Shown: in pieces, positions 18,960-27,337 of the stretch
Layout of the letters: the number at the start of each line of letters is the position of its first letter
Numbering within the stretch: the first letter of the stretch is position 1
Source of the DNA: Aurantiochytrium sp. KH105
Taxonomy: Eukaryota; Sar; Bigyra; Thraustochytrida; Thraustochytriidae
Direction: 5' to 3'
Assembly (NCBI GenBank): GCA_003116975.1
Contig: BGKB01000052.1
Span: 310,001 to 374,000 of the forward strand
DNA: 64,000 bases
Notes under the pieces: model-generated
What the model was told of the DNA's origin: nothing
What the model saw: the letters and a program-made list of their open reading frames with translations, nothing else
Database searches by the model: none
Made by a program: the position numbers and the translations under genes

Positions 18960-21900
18960 ATGAACCCACTTACGCATGCCAAGTACATCATCAAGGACAT
19001 CATTAACAACAATCACGACGGCACCAAGCTCGTTCGTGACCTCTTCCTGAGCTACAAGAGCGATGGTAGCGCGCACGAGATCTTTAAGAACGCTGAGAGC
19101 TTTCGCGATCTTCTTGACGTTTTCCGCCTTCTCAACGAGGCAGGCAGACTGCATGAGGTTGACCAACTTCTCGAGCAGGTCGGCTGCGATCCGAATCACC
19201 GTCGAGCCAAACGTAGAAAGGCATCTGAGCGATCCGAGGTCGGTCCTCGGAGCCCTTCGACGCCTCCGCCCCAAGTGCTTTGCTCGCCCGCCAGTTCGAC
19301 GAGGATTTCTGATGACACCAGCACCAGAGCCTTCCTCTGCGCAGATGATGAGAACCCTTCGGCGCCTCAGAGTCCGTGCTCTGTCGACGATGACAGCTCG
19401 ACAATTTTCGACTCCGACAAGGAGTCGGTCGCCAGCGAGAGCGATCTTGAGTCGATCGACGATGTTGAGGAAAAGGAAACGGACATTGAGCCCGGAACAT
19501 TTGCGTCTGCTTTCCACGGAACCTACTTTGCTGGCCTGACGTGGAGTCCTGTGGCCCAGAAATCCTTCACCATGAAGCTTCCTGACTGGCCCAGCTCGAT
19601 TCCTACCATCTCCCGCATGGGCGAGCTTCTCGAAGCGCCCAAGACCATCGAAGCCGTCATTCTTCTCCGCATCGCTATCAAGCTCATGGAAGATGACTTT
19701 GAGGCCCAAGACCTGGTTAACATTGACGCTCCGGTCTTCGAAGATTTCTGGAAGCGCGGCCGTGCAGTCTGCACTTGCATCATGCAAGGCGGGAAAACGC
19801 GACGTGCCATTTTCCTTCGCGGCCTCGTCCATGCCGGCGTTCACAAGAAGCACGTAGTCGTACTCGCGAACGGCATGTCAGTTGCCTACAACGACATGCT
19901 TTCGTCCATGAAGGATCTGAACTCCGAGTACCAGCTCAAGGTGCCCCAGGATATCCGCAGAATGAATTCGTTTCTTCCCAAGACCAAGCTCTTCCTCGGA
20001 ACAAGACTGAACCAGAAAAAGGGTTTCGATGAGCTTGATCAGCGCACTACAAACCAGGTGCACTTTAACATCCGTCTGTCGAACGTGCGCGCGCTCGAGT
20101 CGCTCTCGACGGCCTTCAAGGACCGTATTGACTTCAATTCGGACAACACGCACCTCATCCTTGATGAGTCACATGAGGCGCTTGGCGGTCGGCAATTTTC
20201 TACGCGACTTCGTGAACAGCTCGTTTGCTGGAAGGACGTTACTTTGGTGACGGCTACTCCCGAGGCGCAATTTGTTGTCCCCGAAATTTTGGGAGACGCC
20301 TTCAGGCCTGTTAGCATCCTCCCTCGGCCTGGGTACTATCTGTATGGACCAAACAAGGACGATCCGAAGCAGGATGAGGATGACGTTCTCGTCGTCAACT
20401 ACGATCCTATGCTGGCAAACGCCGACCCCAGCGTCTCGGCAGACAAAATGACCATACCTTTTCCGCGCGAGTACTTTCCTCTTGTGAAAAAGGGTCGAAA
20501 GCGCAAGAGCCGCGATGAAGAGAAAGAGAAGGAAAAGAACGGAGCCAGCGCGGTCGAGCCCTCACCGTGCAGCGTGCCGGATGAGGCCGTCTTTGCTCTC
20601 GACAAGATGTGCAGAATCAAGCGCTCTTTCTTCTGCATCGTTCTCAATAACCACATTGGTCAGGATTCGAAGGAAATGAGAAAGTCCATCAATGTGGGCC
20701 ATGGCGCCATTGCGAAGTGGTTCATGCAGCAAGCAAGTGTGCGCGGGAAGACGCTGTCCAAGAAGAAAATCATTCGGCCTTCAGTTGTCACGTACACCGT
20801 ATACCAGTACTCTCGCGCCTCGTGCGAGTTTGGTAAGCCGCGTCTTTTCTTCAATGAAGCATTTATGAGAGCAATTGTGCGTCTGGCCCCCGAGCTGGAC
20901 GAAAGTGGAAAAAAAATGGAGAAGATTCCAGACGAAAATGGAAAGATGAAGTTTGATATGATGGATCTAATCAATCAGGTCCTCACGGTTGATCCCGGAC
21001 GCTCCAACGACCGCGTGCTCGTGACAAGTAAAGCACTTGAAAAAATCATGGAGCACTTTGAGCAGGCATCGCTAGAAGCAAGGGCAATCTACAAGGGGAC
21101 ACCCCCGCGAGATGGTAGCCCCTTCATCTGCTATCAGGACAGGCGACAGTGTGGCAGAGAGCTCAGGACATTCTCACTGCAGCTTCCACGGCTTGAGATC
21201 AAGGCTGTGCTCAGCATCGTTCGTTTCATTCACGAATCTAGATTTGAACCTCAAGACGAACAAAACAAGCCCAAGTACAACTATGACACCGCTCCTTTGC
21301 AGCTTGCTGTTTTCGGCAACACTCTGCTGAAACAAAGCGTCAATGTCGAATCTAAGTGTCGTCAGCTACAGTCGACTCACCTCGTGTACCTTCGCAAGCC
21401 AGACGAGAGTGTCGATCTCGTTCGCCTCCTTCAAAAACTTGGCCGTGTTGACCATGGTCTCACCAATAGTCCTTTTTACAAGAGTGCTTTTGGAGGTGAG
21501 GAGGATCCGCACAAGCGTCGTCCAACGGTAATGATGTCCCAGCAGTACATTGATTTGGTGCTGGAATCACCTCGGAGGCAGCGCGAAACTGCAGAAAAAG
21601 GGCACAGGGCTCTTGTGGACTTCTTCCGACGTGTCATGTTCATGTCGACGAGAAAGTCGACGATTATGAGTCTCGCCTGCCCAGAATTTAAGGCTGCAGA
21701 GGCCGACGCCCACGCTAGGGCCAAAAAAGTGTTGACGGCTGCTGATGAAGCATGTGACCAGCTCAAAACCTGGATTCGACGTGGACCACCCGAGTTCAGA
21801 AAGCACGCTTCGGAGATTGCCAAAGCAATTGCCGCTCAGCTTGTTGAAGTCGGCAAAGGTGAGGAAGCCGAGATTGACCTGGAAGGACTTATTGAGATAT

Positions 21901-21995
21901 TCGACAACGAAGTCCATGCTACACAGGCAGATGATCGGGTGTACAGGTTTCTTTGTAACGCTCCGGAGCTTCCTCCTTCCCTCTTGCAGTCGTAG
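18960..21995 (+). CDS. SF2 helicase-like ATPase of unusual type (Z1-like?)
   Basis: 1,011 residues from the first in-frame ATG. An acidic Ser-rich region (~80-180) precedes an SF2-like core: motif I CIMQGGKT (~273-280), where the first Gly of a Walker A is replaced but GKT is kept; VVVLANG (~299-305); motif II LDESHE (~401-406); motif III VTATPEA (~430-436), then RPVSILPRPGYYLYGP; and a motif VI-like LLQKLGRVDH (~823-832). QxGKT, VVLA and TATP followed by P-Y-G resemble Z1-type helicase-like ATPases known from bacteria and mobile or viral elements; this is a resemblance, not a proven relationship. A Lys/Glu-rich insert (~510-530) splits the core. The protein could act on DNA or RNA. No nuclease motif was recognised. 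The open frame extends 76 codons upstream without an ATG. Confidence 0.7.
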   Translation: MNPLTHAKYIIKDIINNNHDGTKLVRDLFLSYKSDGSAHEIFKNAESFRDLLDVFRLLNEAGRLHEVDQLLEQVGCDPNHRRAKRRKASERSEVGPRSPSTPPPQVLCSPASSTRISDDTSTRAFLCADDENPSAPQSPCSVDDDSSTIFDSDKESVASESDLESIDDVEEKETDIEPGTFASAFHGTYFAGLTWSPVAQKSFTMKLPDWPSSIPTISRMGELLEAPKTIEAVILLRIAIKLMEDDFEAQDLVNIDAPVFEDFWKRGRAVCTCIMQGGKTRRAIFLRGLVHAGVHKKHVVVLANGMSVAYNDMLSSMKDLNSEYQLKVPQDIRRMNSFLPKTKLFLGTRLNQKKGFDELDQRTTNQVHFNIRLSNVRALESLSTAFKDRIDFNSDNTHLILDESHEALGGRQFSTRLREQLVCWKDVTLVTATPEAQFVVPEILGDAFRPVSILPRPGYYLYGPNKDDPKQDEDDVLVVNYDPMLANADPSVSADKMTIPFPREYFPLVKKGRKRKSRDEEKEKEKNGASAVEPSPCSVPDEAVFALDKMCRIKRSFFCIVLNNHIGQDSKEMRKSINVGHGAIAKWFMQQASVRGKTLSKKKIIRPSVVTYTVYQYSRASCEFGKPRLFFNEAFMRAIVRLAPELDESGKKMEKIPDENGKMKFDMMDLINQVLTVDPGRSNDRVLVTSKALEKIMEHFEQASLEARAIYKGTPPRDGSPFICYQDRRQCGRELRTFSLQLPRLEIKAVLSIVRFIHESRFEPQDEQNKPKYNYDTAPLQLAVFGNTLLKQSVNVESKCRQLQSTHLVYLRKPDESVDLVRLLQKLGRVDHGLTNSPFYKSAFGGEEDPHKRRPTVMMSQQYIDLVLESPRRQRETAEKGHRALVDFFRRVMFMSTRKSTIMSLACPEFKAAEADAHARAKKVLTAADEACDQLKTWIRRGPPEFRKHASEIAKAIAAQLVEVGKGEEAEIDLEGLIEIFDNEVHATQADDRVYRFLCNAPELPPSLLQS

Positions 21996-23039
21996 ACAGA
22001 ACATTTTTAAGATTAGATACTATACAATTACATCGCGTGAGGCATCGTACAAACACTGCGGTTGAAGTGTATTCGATGAAACCTAGGCGCAGAATGCCTT
22101 CATCAATTGTTCTTGGTACATTGCTGCTTGCCGTCTTCTTCAGTCACCGTCAAACCCACTGCCACTGTATTCCGGTACACACGCTGGCACACGGGTACAG
22201 TCAGCCGAGTCCCCGACCATCTCATGCTTGTACACTCCCAGCGACGTCCAGCCGCCCTGCGTGCACGCACGCGGCCGCGACTGCTCTCCGCCTTCGCTCT
22301 CCGCCTCTGCACAGCTGCTTTCTAGGCGCTCGTAGGGCTCCCTGGCCTCGCGTGGCCTCGCGTGGCCACCGGCGAGGCGAGGCGAGGCGAACCGGGCCCC
22401 GCGTTCGCGGTCGCGTTTGCGCCACGCGTGGCGCAAACAGCTGCAGGTTCTCTCTGTCCCGACGAGGGCTTCGCGAGGTGCCGCAGCGCGTTGAAGACGA
22501 TTCCGGGTGAAGATGAGCGCCGGAGCTGCCAGCATCCAGATGCTCGCATCCACGCGCACGCAGAGAGCGCCGAGCCCCCGCGCGTCCTCGCGCCCACGCC
22601 CGCGCCGGCCGGAAGGGAGACCCGGACGGGAGACCCGGACGGACGAGGGTGGCGCCGTTCACGGTCTGCAGGCGGCAGCGGGTGCCGGAAAGCGCGACGA
22701 ACCTGGCGCGAGAGGGGCCTCGGAATGAATGCGTGCAGGCAGGCAGGCAGGCAGGAATTCAAAATCCGCGGCCGGAGGAAAGATAGACACTACAAAGATA
22801 GAGACGAGGAGATAGATCTCTCGAAGCAATCTCGATCTTCGGTCGTGCGAGAGAGGGCGCAGCAGAAAGAGCTGCAGCAAAGCGCGATCAACAACTAACT
22901 GCTGCGAGGCTCTGGCGCTGGACGTCGCGCCGAGCAGGTGCAGGTGCAGGCGCAGGTGCGCGGAGGGCGCGGGGGCGGCGCGGCAGAGCCCGATCGAGCG
23001 TCGATCTGCGCGAGGCACGCACGCACGCACGCACGCAGG
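21996..23039. promoter_or_regulatory. spacer and leader upstream of the Ca2+-ATPase
   Basis: About 1 kb with no credible gene. Notable elements: GGCGA/GTGGCCTCGC short repeats at ~22350-22390, a perfect 24-bp palindrome at 22415-22438, an (AGGC)n run at ~22734-22754 and a (GCAC)n run just before the ATG. Confidence 0.5.
22415..22438. repeat. perfect 24-bp palindrome
   Basis: Arm GTTTGCGCCACG is followed immediately by its exact reverse complement with no loop. The centre is ACGCGT. Located ~600 bp upstream of the Ca2+-ATPase start. Confidence 0.9.
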
Positions 23040-26000
23040 ATGGGGCAGCAGCGGCAGGAGCAGCGGGATGAGGAGCGCCCGCTCCTGGGCAGCGGCGGCG
23101 GCGGCGGCAGCAGCAGCAGCCGGCACGCGGGCGAGTACGGCCTGGAGCAGCGCGGGAGGAATGGCGAGAATGGCGGCGGCGGCGGCGGCGGCAGCGGCAG
23201 CGCCAAGGTGAAGAATGTCTCGTACCCGAAGAAGGAGGGGTACGAGATGTCTCCGGAGGGGCTTGGAGACATGGTGGCCCATGCGCAGTTTGGCTTCGTC
23301 AAGGCCTTCGGAGGAACCAAGGGCGTCGCCAACGCACTGGGGTGCGATGACCCGTCGCGCGGACTCGGCGAGAACTTTGACTATGAGGACCAGCGCGAAA
23401 AGTACGGGTCCAACGCCGTAGAGCTCCCACCTAAGCCAAACTTTTGCATGCTGCTTTACGAGGGCCTCCAAGACATGACCATCATCATGTTGATCGCATC
23501 AGCCATTGTGTCCCTCATCCTTGGCCTGGCGGTAGAGCGGGACTTCCAGCACGGCTGGATCGAGGGCACAAGCATCCTCGTTTCTGTCATGATTGTCATC
23601 AATGTCGCAGCCATCACCGACTACTCCAAGGAATCCGAGTTCCGACAGCAACAGCTCGATCTGGACAATGACAAAAAGGTACAAATTATTCGCAGCGGAG
23701 ACTCCAAGACCGTACACCCCCGCGAGCTCGTGGTGGGTGATATCCTGCGTCTTGCCGTCGGCGACATCGTCCCTGCCGACGGTCTGCTCCTTGAGGGCAC
23801 AGACATTAAAATGGACGAGAGCGCTCTCACCGGCGAAACAACCCTCTTGGAGAAGGGCGCCTTCCGTGCAGATGCAGACAAGCCCGCAAACCCTTTTATT
23901 GTCTCCGGAACCAACGTCATGCACGGCTCCGGTCGCATGCTTGTCGTTGCTGTAGGCCGATACAGCATGCAAGGTAAAATTCTCGCCCGTCTTCGCGAAC
24001 AGGGCGACGACACACCAACGACCGCGGACGACGATGCCGAAGGCGAAGGAGACATCGAGGAAGGTCGTGCTGGTAATGACGAAGACAAGAGCGGCGGCGG
24101 CTGCTGCGGCGGGGCCTCGTGCAAAGCATGGTGCCGTGAGTTCTTCACTTTTGGCAGCGGGCAAGAAGGCGGCGACCTCATGGAGAAGCTCGATCAACTT
24201 GCGGTGGATATTGGCAAGGGCGGCATGATCGTTGCAGTCATTGTCTTTGTCGTCATGCTTGGCAAGTGGATCGTGGAACAGTGGATCATGGGTGGCGGCT
24301 GCGACGACTTTACCAGCAGCAAGACCTGCGCTGACCAGTGCACCTGGACCGGAGACGCTTGCGAGCGCATCTGGAGGGCCGAGGATCTTGCCACAATCCT
24401 TCGCTTCTTCATTACGGGCATCACTGTCCTCGTTGTTGCCGTGCCCGAAGGTCTTCCCCTCGCTGTCACGCTCTCGCTGGCCATCTCGATGCGCCGCATG
24501 ATGCGCGACAACAACCAGGTCAAGCACATGGATAGCTGCGAAACGATGGGCAGCGCCACTACGATTTGCTCCGATAAAACGGGAACTTTGACAGAGAACA
24601 AAATGACCGTGATGCGTGCCATCATTGGCGGTGAATCATATGCTTACAAGTCGGGCGACAAGGATGTCTCAAGCCTCGCGGACGTCTTGAAGCGCGAAAA
24701 GGTATCTAAGCCGCTTCTTCGTCTCTTTAGTGAAATCTCCATCCTCGACTCTGCATCAACTTCCCGTGCCAAGTGCAATAACGGCGAGTGGGAGTACGAG
24801 GGCAATCCTACCGAGTGTGCTCTGCTCAAGCTCTCGGCACAACTTGGTGATGACGCCTCACAGCTTCGCTCATCGTACGCCGAGGAAGGCTCCGACTTGG
24901 ACTGGGGTGTCTCATCGGTCCCTTTCAGTTCGGAACGCAAAATGATGTCCTGGATTGTACGCCTCAAGTCCCCTGCAAGCAATGGCAGCAAGTACCGCCT
25001 CTTCACCAAGGGCGCCCCGGCGCAGATTATGGCCGTCTGCAACAAGGAAGCCATGCAAAAGGGTGAAGAATTCGAAGCCAAATCGCTTGACGACAGTGCT
25101 CGCAAGGAGTACGACACCACCGTGGAGGAATACCAAAAGGCTGGTATGCGGACGCTGGCCCTCGCCTACCGTGACATTAAGGACAAGCCCAGCGGCGGTT
25201 GGTCCGATTCCAAATCGGGCGATCTCGAAAAAGACCTCACGCTCGTGTCCCTTGTGGGCATCGAAGACCCCCTGCGCGAGTCTGTGCCGGGCGCCATCGA
25301 GACCTGCCGCCGCGCCGGCATCGATGTGCGCATGTGCACTGGCGATGCTCTCACGACTGCGGTTGCGATCGCGCGCCAATGTGGCATCCTTCGCGAAAAG
25401 GACTTTGAATCAGAAAACAAGCCCAAACCCAATTTCGCCATGACCGGCGCCGAGTTCGACGAGCGCGTGCACATCAAGGACTCCAAGAAGGAAAATGTAC
25501 GCCGCAGAGTTTTTGATTTTGAAAAGCACGAGGCTACCGAGGCCATGGCTCCGCCGTTCAAGCTCGACAAATCGGGCAACAAGATCATGGATCAGAAAAA
25601 ATTCGACGAGCTCTGGCCCACACTTCGCGTCCTGGCGCGCTGCCAGCCCGAGGACAAGCTTGCTCTCGTGCGCGGGCTGCGCGCCAGTCGTGTGTTTGCC
25701 GACAAGGCTCGCTGCAACCGTCTCGTACGCGAGCACGACATTCACATCTTTCCGGATTATCAGGTAGTTGCCGTCACGGGTGACGGCACAAACGATGCTC
25801 CTGCTCTCAAGAGCGCTGACGTCGGTTTTGCCATGGGCATTGGCACCGAAACGGCCAAACAGGCATGCGATATCATTCTCCTCTCTTCGAGTTTCGATGC
25901 CATCGTCGCTGCAGTATCCTGGGGGCGCAACGTTTTTGACTCAATCGCCAAGTTCATCCAGTTCCAGCTCACTGTGAACCTCGCGGCCATCATTCTTGCC

Positions 26001-26921
26001 GTTGTCGGTGCCCTCAGCTATAACGAGAGCCCGCTTAGCGCCGTGCAAATGCTTTGGATCAATCTAATCATGGACAGTCTCGCATCTCTGGCTTTGGCGA
26101 CCGAGCTACCGACCCCGGAGCTTCTCGAGCGCCCGCCGTACGGAAAGCACCGCGGCGTCATTTCGCGCGTCATGATTTTCAACATTTGCGGACAGGGCCT
26201 CTACCAGATTGCTATTCAGCTGACGGTTCTCTACTTTCCGCAAGTCCTCCCCATGACGCCCCCTATCGAGTACGAGCCCAAGTCCGCCTCAATGCATTGG
26301 ACCGTCTTCTTTAACATCTTTGTCATGCTTACCTTTTTCAACGAGCTCAACGCGCGTCGTCTTCAGTCGGTCGAAATGCTTCGTACTACATGGTCCGAGT
26401 GGAATGTCTTTTCTGGCATTTTCAAGAATCCTCTGTTTGTTGGTATCGTCGCCACCACCGTCGTCGCCCAGGTCGTCATTGTCCAGTTTGGCGGCCTCGC
26501 CGTCAATCTTGCCAGTGGCGGTCTCTCTTGGCAGCAATGGCTCGTTTGCGTCGCCATTGGTGCTGGTAGTCTTGTGTGGCAGCTCCTCATCAACCTTTTG
26601 CTCGTGCTGACGACCTCCAAGGAGGAGGACGAAACCGAGTCTGCCAACGACACCGACTCGCGTTATGATCGCTCCGCCTCGGAAATTCATCGTGATGCCC
26701 TCAATGCCTGGGACCGCGTGCGCATGGACATGCGCTACGGCCGCATCTACGCCCGGGCATTTAGTCTTCCCCTTTCCAAGGGCGTCAATCTGCGTTCTCT
26801 GCAGAGTAATCGGCACAACCGCAAGCACCGCCTCTTTGCCACGAGCAAGTCTTCCGAGGCTCTCCACGAGAGCTATCGCCGCATCGCACGCCAGCTTTCC
26901 TTCGAGTTCTCCTCCAGCTAA
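23040..26921 (+). CDS. type IIB (PMCA-like) Ca2+-transporting P-type ATPase
   Basis: 1,293 residues from the ATG of MGQQRQ; the frame is open further upstream but without ATG. The pump should export Ca2+ across the plasma membrane or into an acidic store using ATP. Visible motifs: DKTGTLTENKM with phospho-Asp512; actuator DESALTGE; PEGLPLAVTLSLA in M4; KGAPAQIM in the nucleotide domain; GDGTNDAPALKSADVGFAMG hinge; NLIMDSLASLALATELP around M6, diagnostic of type IIB. Around ten membrane segments fit. Odd points: a Gly-rich N-tail with an acidic dileucine EERPLL; a Cys-rich insert (GGGCCGGASCKAWC) between the actuator and M3; a four-Cys luminal/extracellular loop between M3 and M4; and an insert in the P domain (KARCNRLVREHDIHIFPDYQ). 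The C-tail is basic and Ser-rich, where PMCAs bind calmodulin, but no clear 1-5-10 motif could be confirmed. Confidence 0.95.
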   Translation: MGQQRQEQRDEERPLLGSGGGGGSSSSRHAGEYGLEQRGRNGENGGGGGGGSGSAKVKNVSYPKKEGYEMSPEGLGDMVAHAQFGFVKAFGGTKGVANALGCDDPSRGLGENFDYEDQREKYGSNAVELPPKPNFCMLLYEGLQDMTIIMLIASAIVSLILGLAVERDFQHGWIEGTSILVSVMIVINVAAITDYSKESEFRQQQLDLDNDKKVQIIRSGDSKTVHPRELVVGDILRLAVGDIVPADGLLLEGTDIKMDESALTGETTLLEKGAFRADADKPANPFIVSGTNVMHGSGRMLVVAVGRYSMQGKILARLREQGDDTPTTADDDAEGEGDIEEGRAGNDEDKSGGGCCGGASCKAWCREFFTFGSGQEGGDLMEKLDQLAVDIGKGGMIVAVIVFVVMLGKWIVEQWIMGGGCDDFTSSKTCADQCTWTGDACERIWRAEDLATILRFFITGITVLVVAVPEGLPLAVTLSLAISMRRMMRDNNQVKHMDSCETMGSATTICSDKTGTLTENKMTVMRAIIGGESYAYKSGDKDVSSLADVLKREKVSKPLLRLFSEISILDSASTSRAKCNNGEWEYEGNPTECALLKLSAQLGDDASQLRSSYAEEGSDLDWGVSSVPFSSERKMMSWIVRLKSPASNGSKYRLFTKGAPAQIMAVCNKEAMQKGEEFEAKSLDDSARKEYDTTVEEYQKAGMRTLALAYRDIKDKPSGGWSDSKSGDLEKDLTLVSLVGIEDPLRESVPGAIETCRRAGIDVRMCTGDALTTAVAIARQCGILREKDFESENKPKPNFAMTGAEFDERVHIKDSKKENVRRRVFDFEKHEATEAMAPPFKLDKSGNKIMDQKKFDELWPTLRVLARCQPEDKLALVRGLRASRVFADKARCNRLVREHDIHIFPDYQVVAVTGDGTNDAPALKSADVGFAMGIGTETAKQACDIILLSSSFDAIVAAVSWGRNVFDSIAKFIQFQLTVNLAAIILAVVGALSYNESPLSAVQMLWINLIMDSLASLALATELPTPELLERPPYGKHRGVISRVMIFNICGQGLYQIAIQLTVLYFPQVLPMTPPIEYEPKSASMHWTVFFNIFVMLTFFNELNARRLQSVEMLRTTWSEWNVFSGIFKNPLFVGIVATTVVAQVVIVQFGGLAVNLASGGLSWQQWLVCVAIGAGSLVWQLLINLLLVLTTSKEEDETESANDTDSRYDRSASEIHRDALNAWDRVRMDMRYGRIYARAFSLPLSKGVNLRSLQSNRHNRKHRLFATSKSSEALHESYRRIARQLSFEFSSS

Positions 26922-27337
26922 GTCCTGTTATACCCAAGCAAGCACCTTTAGTAACCATCTTTTCCATCAACATATTCAAGCACCCACCACTTCTTCCTCT
27001 ACGGCCACCACCGTTGCGTTTCCTGGCGCGCGAACTCTTCTTTCGTACGTACCTCGACGGGTGTGCCTGCTGGTACGTCTGATAAATGGTCTTCGCTCAG
27101 AGTGTGCGCTGGCACGACGGCATCTGGCTGTCTTCCTCTTCCGAGGCCTCTTGATCGTGCCACCCACCCGGGTCATCCGCTCCGCGAGCAATGAAATCTC
27201 GCGCAAAACCCCAACCCGCCTCGGCCGCCGCCCACGCGACGCGCGGAGACTCGGGGTGCTCGCCACCTGCGCCGCGCGTGCAGCGCTTGCGACGCCGGCA
27301 GAAGCTGCGCGGGTGAGCGAGTGGGCGCTCGCGTTGC
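26922..27337. other. spacer between Ca2+-ATPase and GH36 genes
   Basis: 416 bp in tandem orientation. It contains several out-of-frame ATGs and no recognised element. Confidence 0.4.

Noticed and set aside
18485-18969. Minus-strand frames encoding RLRS/DFAL tandem peptides
   Set aside because: Translation of the 12-bp minisatellite; no start context or unique sequence.
22938-23039. 34-codon upstream extension of the Ca2+-ATPase
   Set aside because: Starts at GTG within short repeats; the ATG at 23,040 is the first usable start.
23499-24527. 342-codon frame antisense to the Ca2+-ATPase
   Set aside because: Shadow of the pump's coding sequence; no domain.
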